From Silene conica (lineage: Eukaryota; Streptophyta; Magnoliopsida; Caryophyllales; Caryophyllaceae), in NCBI GenBank assembly GCA_029255685.2, contig CM055320.2, positions 14,700,114-14,764,113 on the forward strand: 64,000 bases of DNA, read 5' to 3'. Under the pieces are notes generated by a model. The model made no database searches. It worked only from the letters and a program-made list of their open reading frames with translations, and was not told the origin of the DNA. The first letter of the stretch is position 1, and every line of letters starts with the position of its first letter. Shown here piece by piece: positions 57,874 to 64,000 of the stretch. The translations under genes and the position numbers were made by a program.

Positions 57874-60800
57874 TTACATGAAATTTGTGGGCACCCGCGA
57901 GACTAACTGGGCACCCACTCCCTTAGCAATAGCAAAACTAAGGCGAGAAAAAATAAAAGCAGCACTTCGCGATCCGGCATACTGGGACACAGCAAACTTC
58001 TGAATCCGCTTGAGCAAGGAAACATCATCGTCCCCTAATTCTCCCAAAGAAGAGAAGGAGAAAGGCAAGAAGCCATAACTATGCGCCGCGCACAAGTCCT
58101 TGTACTTGGCGCACTTCCTCCGAGCAACATCAACCACCACCCCTCCTGGCACAAAATCAGTCATGCCCGACTGAGTCAAAGGAGATGACCCAACCAAATC
58201 CACACAAACATCACGCCCCCGGTCCCAAGAATAGAGCAGCAAATCAGCAGGTCGCAGAGGTCCACCGGCACCATCTAGCAACCCAATATCCACCTCCCGA
58301 CCAGTAGTGATCCCCGACCGGTAGCAAATATCCAAAAGAGTATCACGAACAAGGTTATGCCGATGTTTGACACCAAGAGCACTAACGCAAGAGACAGCAT
58401 GATCCCCGAAGATATCTCCATCAAAAACCCGGGAGCAAGCCGAACAAGGTAAGGACACCGGAAATAGCGGAACCCCTAAACGATAGCTGAGCACGCACCG
58501 GTAAGTCCTACTGTTCATAGTCTGCCCCAACCCAGAAATAGGGACAACCCGAAGCCAATCAGGCGAGCAACCTCCCACCTGGGACTTCCAAAGCACAACC
58601 TGACGAGGGGTCAAAGAGAAAACCGACTCCGCTGAAGCAACAACCCTCGTGAAATAATCATCTGCCAATTTCTTCATAAGTTTGGTGGCAGTGATCTCAC
58701 TTGGGTTGCGCAGAAAGTCAGAACCCGAAATCGCAGCAAAAGCACCCACAACAGACTGAAACGATGGTCCGGGGTCATGAACACCCGAAACCTGAAGAAG
58801 CCGATCCTGTAAAGCCACAGACTGCAACCGAGAAGCTAGAAAAGCATAGTGAAGGACATCACCCGCAGCGTACACACCAAACCCACCAAAGGAAAAGGGG
58901 AGAGTGGCAAGCCGCCATTGCCAGTCACCAAAACCCGGCCCAGAAGCATTGACGATACGCTCTAGATGAGAGCGTAAAGCCGCGTCAAAAATAGGCGCAG
59001 CGGCAGCAAAAGCAGCAGGGGAACAAGTACGCAAATCAAAGTAAAGCTTCGAAATACCTGTGCAGGCCCGGAGTAAGAGAAGCTCATATTGCGGATCATC
59101 AATCAGAGAGACGGAGTCCATGAGCCCAATGGTCCAATTCACTCTACCCATCACAACTCACTACAAAAATCCGAGCACACACTCACCGGGCCACCAAGGT
59201 CAGTGACACCATGCTGCGGCCGAGCAATATCAGGGGGGAAAACACCCATATCCCGACTCCTGAGGTCGTCAGAAGGCCAAAAAACCTCGGTCTTGCAAAT
59301 ATTAAGATGGAGACCCAAACGCGGCCCGTCCTCCATAATCAAGTCCAAAACCTTCCCAACAACAACAGTGTCCCCGACAATAGTACCATCATCTAGATAC
59401 CAAGCCTGAAAACTCAAGCCGAATGAATCACGGATCTTACAAGCCAAAGGGTGTAAAACCAAAGAGAAGAGTAGAGGGTCCAAAGGATCACCCTGTTGAA
59501 CACCCTGACACGACCACAAGCTATGCTCACCATAATATAAACGTGCGGGGTGAGAATAGCAAAACTCCACCCACCCAGAAATGGCGGGGCAACGACTACA
59601 GACCTCTTGCAACATGACCTCCCTATCTACCATGTTGAAAGCATTCTAAAATCAACCAACAGCATAGAAAGACCCACCTCATCACCCCGGCTCTCAACCA
59701 AACGGTTCAAGGCATGCAGGATAGCCTCGCTCCCACCAGGAACACCAACCCCAAACTGAAGCCCATCAAAATAACCACTCAAATATGGCCCAATCAAAAA
59801 AGCACTAACCTTGGATACAAGGCGCCTCCAAATCGTACCCACGGCAATAGGGCGGATACCACCACCCGGCTTAACAAGCGGGGTCAGCGACGCACTCGCG
59901 ATAAACTCACCAAGAACCAGCAAACACCGTCCCTCAAGAACGAGGTTAACCACCCCAGTGATAGAAGCCAGCAGCTCATCGGAGACGGCAGCTGCAGCAC
60001 CACTCAAACAATCCAAAAGATGCTGAGCACGAAGACTATCTCTGCCACAAGAAGTACCACGCGGAAACCCCTGAATCATACCCAGGACAGCCGAGACGGA
60101 GGCAATAAGAGGAGGATGACCCGTAGACCGAGAAGGCAAAACAGATGAAGGGACGATGGGGTGCTTCTCTGCCAAAGCTGCGAGAGTAGCCGTATTGTAA
60201 GGGGCAACTCCAGAAGATGAAAGCACACGAACAGCGGCGGTATAATGACCGTCACAAATTTTCCTCCGACACTGCTTAACATTAGCCTCACCCAGATCAA
60301 GCCCCTCAACAAACCTAAAAGAAGGAGAAGACGCAGCTAAGGTATCCCGCAGGACCTGCAACATGCCACCAGACACACCCCAAGAGCAAATGGCACTAGA
60401 AATGCTCTCCTACTGCCGCTGACGCCGGACAGCGGCACGACTCTCACGACTACTCCGCAGAGAGAAAGTCATGAGAATACAAAGGGGTAAAACCAGCAAG
60501 GCAACCCAAGATGAGAGATCAGATGGAGAACGGATCACAGCATCAAGGGCCCCTTTAAGAACCCGAGAGAAACCAAGACGGCACCGAGGGGGGATCGATT
60601 TCACGGTTCTCTACCCCTTAGACAACAACCGATCAAGTGAAGAAACAGTAAAACCACCTACATCCTCCTGATTGACACCCTCGGAAAGCAAAAGTGGGTC
60701 AGGATTAGACGGCCTAGGGAAGTCATAAAGAACGAAAGAGACAACCCCATCACCCGAATCTGGAGCTTCAATAACGGATCCATCCCCATGCAGACAACGC

Positions 60801-61171
60801 TTACTATGGGCATGCGTTTTGAAACAAACCCCGCATAACCAAATACCCATTCGACGAAAGGTAGTCTCAGCCTCGTCAAAAATAGCCAAGGAAGCAAGAG
60901 ATTGTCGAGTAACAACCTTAGCATCACCGGAACAGTGCCGATCACGCAAATGAGTGAGCATGGGAGCTTTTTTAAGGCCATTGCCACGACCATCTTGACA
61001 TCCCGAAAGTCCCACAAAAGGACAATGATACCGAACAATGTCGGTCATTACCTCACGTAACCAAATACTACAATGCACCTCAAAACCCACGACCCCACAC
61101 AAACCTTCACGTAAAACAGCCCCCACAAACCCTAATACCACCACTAGGCTACGGGCAGCAACAAAACCCAC
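57874..61171 (-). pseudogene. Zinc finger - reverse transcriptase - restriction-like endonuclease protein
   Basis: The frame begins upstream of MTDIVRYHCPF (about 61,050). The N-terminus has a C2H2-like finger (HCPF...SGCQ...LTHLRDRHC) and a second Cys/His cluster (CGVCFKTHAHSKRCLH). The RT shows LVKPGGGIRPIAVG, LQFGVGVPGGSEAILH, MLLVDF (motif A), CQGVQQGDPLDPLLF (motif B), AWYLDDGTIVG (motif C, about 59,390) and GLHLNICKTEVFW. The C-terminal piece (59154-57874) has a CCHC cluster (CSACSRVF...GDHAVSC, about 58,390-58,449) and a nuclease-like stretch (GREVDIG, LRPADLLLY, VCVDLVG, about 58,188-58,350). Defects are TAG at 60611-60613, TAG at 60410-60412 (expected GAG), and one-base losses near 59,648 and 59,157. 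I recall very similar predicted proteins in other plants annotated only as reverse transcriptase. Confidence 0.85.
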
Positions 61172-61816
61172 ACCAGGACCACGTCAAACACCCTTACCGC
61201 AACCACCAGAACCCGATAAAACTCACCACCACAAAAAGGAAATCCCGCAACAGCCTGCAAAACCCGCAACAGCCTGCAAAACCCGGTATTTCAACCGAAA
61301 ACCCGCAAAAACGAACGTAAGGCACGTCCCTGCAACAACCTGCGCCGACAGGACCGCCGGAGACCGCAGACACAACCAAACGACCCACTGCAACCACCAG
61401 AAACACCACCGACCAGAATCCACAGAAAACCCGCTCCGAAAACGTTAAACGCCTACACACAGGAGAACCACCCCTCACGGTTTAGCTCCGGCGACGTGAG
61501 GTCACTGGCGCTTGGATTTTGTTTACGGCGACAACGTGAGGTTGCCGTCGGTGAGGGTGGTTAAGGCGATAAACTCCGGCGACTGAAGGTGAGAAAAAAA
61601 AAACCGCACCGAAAAAGTAACTTACCAGAAGACCACACCGGAAAACCGCATCAGAGGCCACCGGCGACGAGAGGGGCTGGCAAGAGACCACCGATGACGT
61701 CTGGGCACGCTTGGTGGTGAGAGAAAATGACTGCCGGCACGCTGCACGCTGAAAACCCAAACCCTAAAAACGCCCTAAAATCGCCCTAAAATCGCCATGC
61801 GCACGCTCTCTCTCTC

Positions 61817-61817
<1 letters not shown>
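61172..61817 (-). other. GC-rich leader of the non-LTR element
   Basis: No certain protein. The first bases repeat GGGCGATTTTA and a CTGTTGCGGGTTTTGCAGG unit is doubled near 61,255-61,285. A CTGGTAAGT near 61,625 could be a splice donor. Confidence 0.55.
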
Positions 61818-61856
<39 letters not shown>

Positions 61857-61874
61857 ATTATTATTATTATTATT
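61818..61874. repeat. (ATT)n at the 5' end of the non-LTR element
   Basis: About 19 units with one interruption; it abuts the element leader (CTCTCTCTCT). Confidence 0.97.
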
Positions 61875-62238
61875 GAAAGATGGGATTGGAGAAAAATAAG
61901 GTAGCTGAGGAGTAAAATTTGATAACATTCAAATAGTAATATTTGTTAACACAATAAAAAATCATAATCTTGAAAATATAGATATCATTAAAACAAAAGA
62001 CATCATCGATGTTTCTTGGTTATTTACTTCCACATCACTTGATGTGCTTCATTATCGTGGTCATTATGAGCACCAATAGCGTGCCCTATTTTTTCCTGCA
62101 ATTTTTTTTCAAATTATTTTCAAAATTGGTTGTGAGAGATGAATAATAAGAAGACTGGTGTTTAGGACTTGTTAGTTATATAAAAAAAATAAAATGGTAG
62201 TTTTGGAGAAATTAGGTATTAGAAGTGAGTAAATTGCA
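61875..62238. other. Short gene-free stretch between the two LINEs
   Basis: AT-rich, no coding motif seen. Confidence 0.5.
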
Positions 62239-64000
62239 GGGGTGCATCGAAGCGAGAGGTTAATGGATGCGTTTAGATCGGCGATTGATGATTGTGCTAT
62301 GCACGATATGGGATTCCGGGGAAACCGCTTCACATGGCAGCGTGGGTGTACAGTCGAGTCTTTGATTCGAGAAAGGTTGGACAGGGCTTTAGCTACTACC
62401 GATTGGAGGGCCTTATTCCCTAATTCGATAGTGCAACATCTCCCTATTTTTGCATCCGATCATGCTGCTATTGTCATCAAGCAGGACGTGGAACAGGTAC
62501 GACGACGAGGTAGGAGGGGGTTCAAGTTCGAGCCCTTTTGGGTGACGGATCCTCAATGTAATGAGGTGGTTAGGGAAGCGTGGGAAGGGATGGTGGGTGG
62601 GAGTGTCCCTGACCGTGTGGGGGCGTGTGCTATGAACCTTGCGAGCTGGGCCAAATTGAAGTTCGGAGATATTAAAATACGCCTGCGGGGGGCTGAAACG
62701 GAATTGGAATTTTGGCAGAAGCAAGCTCCCAGTGCTGATATGTTACTCAAATGTCGAGAATTGGCGTCGGATATAGAGGTGCTCCGGAGGCAGGTTGAGA
62801 CGTATTGGTATACAAGGGCTAGGAGTAGTGAGCTGCGCGACGGGGACAAGAACACAAATTACTTTCACCATAAGGCGAAGCAACGGAAGAAGAAGAATTC
62901 CATACAGGGGCTAGAGAACGAGGAGGGGCGGTGGTGTACGAAGGAGGAGGAGCTCGTGCGAGTGGTAGAGAACTATTACGCTGATTTATTTACCACAAGC
63001 AACCCCATGAATTTTGAGGAAGTTCTCGATTGTGTCCCGGCTGTGGTAACGGAGGATATGAATACGGGGCTTGACGAACCAGTTACCCGGGAGGAAGTGA
63101 AATCTGCTCTGTTTAGTATGCATCCCCATAAAGCTCCGGGGCCAGACGGTATGCACGCGTTGTTCTACCAACGGCACTGGGATATAGTCGGTAAGGATAT
63201 ATGTGATTTTGTCCAACTTTGGTGGCAGGGGGACTTTGATATTGAACCGATTAACGTGACAAATGTTGTATTGATTCCCAAATGCAATTCACCCAGGAAG
63301 ATTATCGAATTTCGTCCTATAAGCTTGTGCAATGTCATATACAAAGTTATTTCTAAGGTACTTGCGAACCGTCTGAAGATTTTTTGCATGATATTATTAC
63401 GGAGAATCAAAGTGCTTTTACTCCCGGCCGTCTTATAACGGATAATGCGCTTATTGCGTTTGAAATTTTTCATGCAATGAAGAGGAGTGGGGAAGGAAAG
63501 CACGGGAATATAGCTCTTAAACTGGACATGAGCAAAGCATACGATAGGGTGGAGTGGATTTTTCTAGACCAATTAATGCGACGGATGGGTTTTTCTTCAC
63601 ACTGGCGTAATCGGGTAATGAAGTGTGTGTCCACGGTGGGACATTCGTTCCTCATTAATGGGAAAGCATCGGGGTTAGTCAAGCCAACCCGCGGCCTCCG
63701 GCAGGGGGACCCTATCTCTCCGTACTTGTTTCTCCTATGCGCCAACGCTTTCTCGTATTTATTAAAAGACAGAGTGAACAAAGGGAAACTTCATGGGGCC
63801 ATGGTGTGTAGAGGAGCTCCTAGGATATCACATCTTTTCTTTGCTGACGATAGTATTCTTTTTGCTAGAGCGAACCTTAGCGAATGCTCGACAATAGCTG
63901 ACGTGATCAGTAAATATGAAGGAGCATCGGGACAGAAAATTAATTATTCCAAGTCGGATGTGGTCTTTAGCAAGAAGGTACCTACGAAAGTTCGGACATT
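62239..64000 (+). pseudogene. L1 LINE ORF2, 5'-truncated, runs off the window
   Basis: The sequence enters in the last part of the APE endonuclease (MGFRGNRFTWQRG, IRERLDRAL, SDHAAIV), so most of the nuclease is missing. Then come the linker (YWYTRARSSELRDGDKNT-type motif, NYFHHKAKQR) and RT: HKAPGPDGM, FRPISLCNVIYKVISKVLANRL, LDMSKAYDRVEW, GLRQGDPISPYLFLL and the active site FADD at about 63,842-63,853. One T is missing near 63,383, which shifts the frame; after it the frame stays open to 64000. It would encode the L1 reverse transcriptase. The abrupt start in mid-domain is typical of a 5'-truncated L1 insertion. Confidence 0.92.

Larger units (their letters stand above)
57839..61817 (-). 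mobile_element. Non-LTR retrotransposon with a restriction-like endonuclease, about 4 kb
   Basis: The element is bounded on both sides by (ATT)n tracts and is far richer in G+C than its surroundings. On the minus strand it has a long GC-rich leader (61172-61817), one large protein gene and a short 3' end. It has no LTRs and no APE endonuclease. The domain order (zinc finger, RT, CCHC, PD-(D/E)XK-like nuclease) is that of the R2/R4/NeSL type of LINE. Only four lesions are seen in about 3.2 kb of coding sequence, so it is not ancient. Confidence 0.8.

Noticed and set aside
58701-61448. Plus-strand frames opposite the non-LTR element (for example 59714-60148 and 61038-61448)
   Set aside because: They are antisense shadows of a GC-rich minus-strand gene and show no motif of their own.

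Overview
The window is repeat-rich nuclear DNA from a flowering plant, most likely a eudicot. The evidence is Athila-type Ty3/gypsy elements, En/Spm (CACTA) transposons with plant Tnp2 and Transposase_24 genes, plant L1 LINEs, a Helitron and many Stowaway and hAT MITEs. I could not fix the species; the order Caryophyllales is only a guess. I found no convincing host gene, so the window reads as an intergenic transposon graveyard.

Positions 1-18,490 hold a nest of four elements. The end of a probable Ty1/copia LTR (1-450) sits in the pol of Athila copy A (451-8887). Copy A sits in the pol of Athila copy B (8888-16464). Copy B sits in a tnp2 transposase gene on the minus strand (16465-18490). 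Both Athila copies carry nine colinear modules of two 12-bp GGTCGACCGACC-type boxes held exactly 9 bp apart. This is one of the strongest unexplained signals in the window.

Positions 19,128-22,515 are a small minus-strand LTR element with gag and protease only, two LTRs and a CCCTG target duplication. Positions 22,516-25,598 show no gene. From 25,599 a CACTA terminus is cut by an Athila-like solo LTR (25,835 to about 38,330). That LTR is itself split by a complete 11.15-kb CACTA element, here CACTA-1 (26,147-37,297, TTC duplication). CACTA-1 carries a tnp2 gene with two frameshifts and an apparently intact 11-exon, 742-codon gene that joins a Transposase_24-like region to a Ulp1-type cysteine protease domain.

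A second CACTA, CACTA-2 (38,582-45,935, GAC duplication), has a decayed minus-strand tnp2 and TnpA-like gene, and its left end is duplicated together with flanking DNA. From 45,936 to 56,800 the DNA is AT-rich and gene-free. It holds nine Stowaway MITEs, three MITEs with a GACGGATAT palindrome, hAT MITEs with target duplications, and a 2.2-kb Helitron with a hAT MITE inside it.

The right end holds L1 ORF1 remains (minus), then a GC-rich non-LTR retrotransposon of about 4 kb (57,839-61,817, minus). The latter has an N-terminal zinc finger, a reverse transcriptase with a YLDD active site, a CCHC motif and a restriction-like endonuclease domain, and it is flanked on both sides by (ATT)n. This is unlike the L1 and RTE LINEs usual in plants. 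A 5'-truncated L1 ORF2 (plus, from 62,239) runs off the window.
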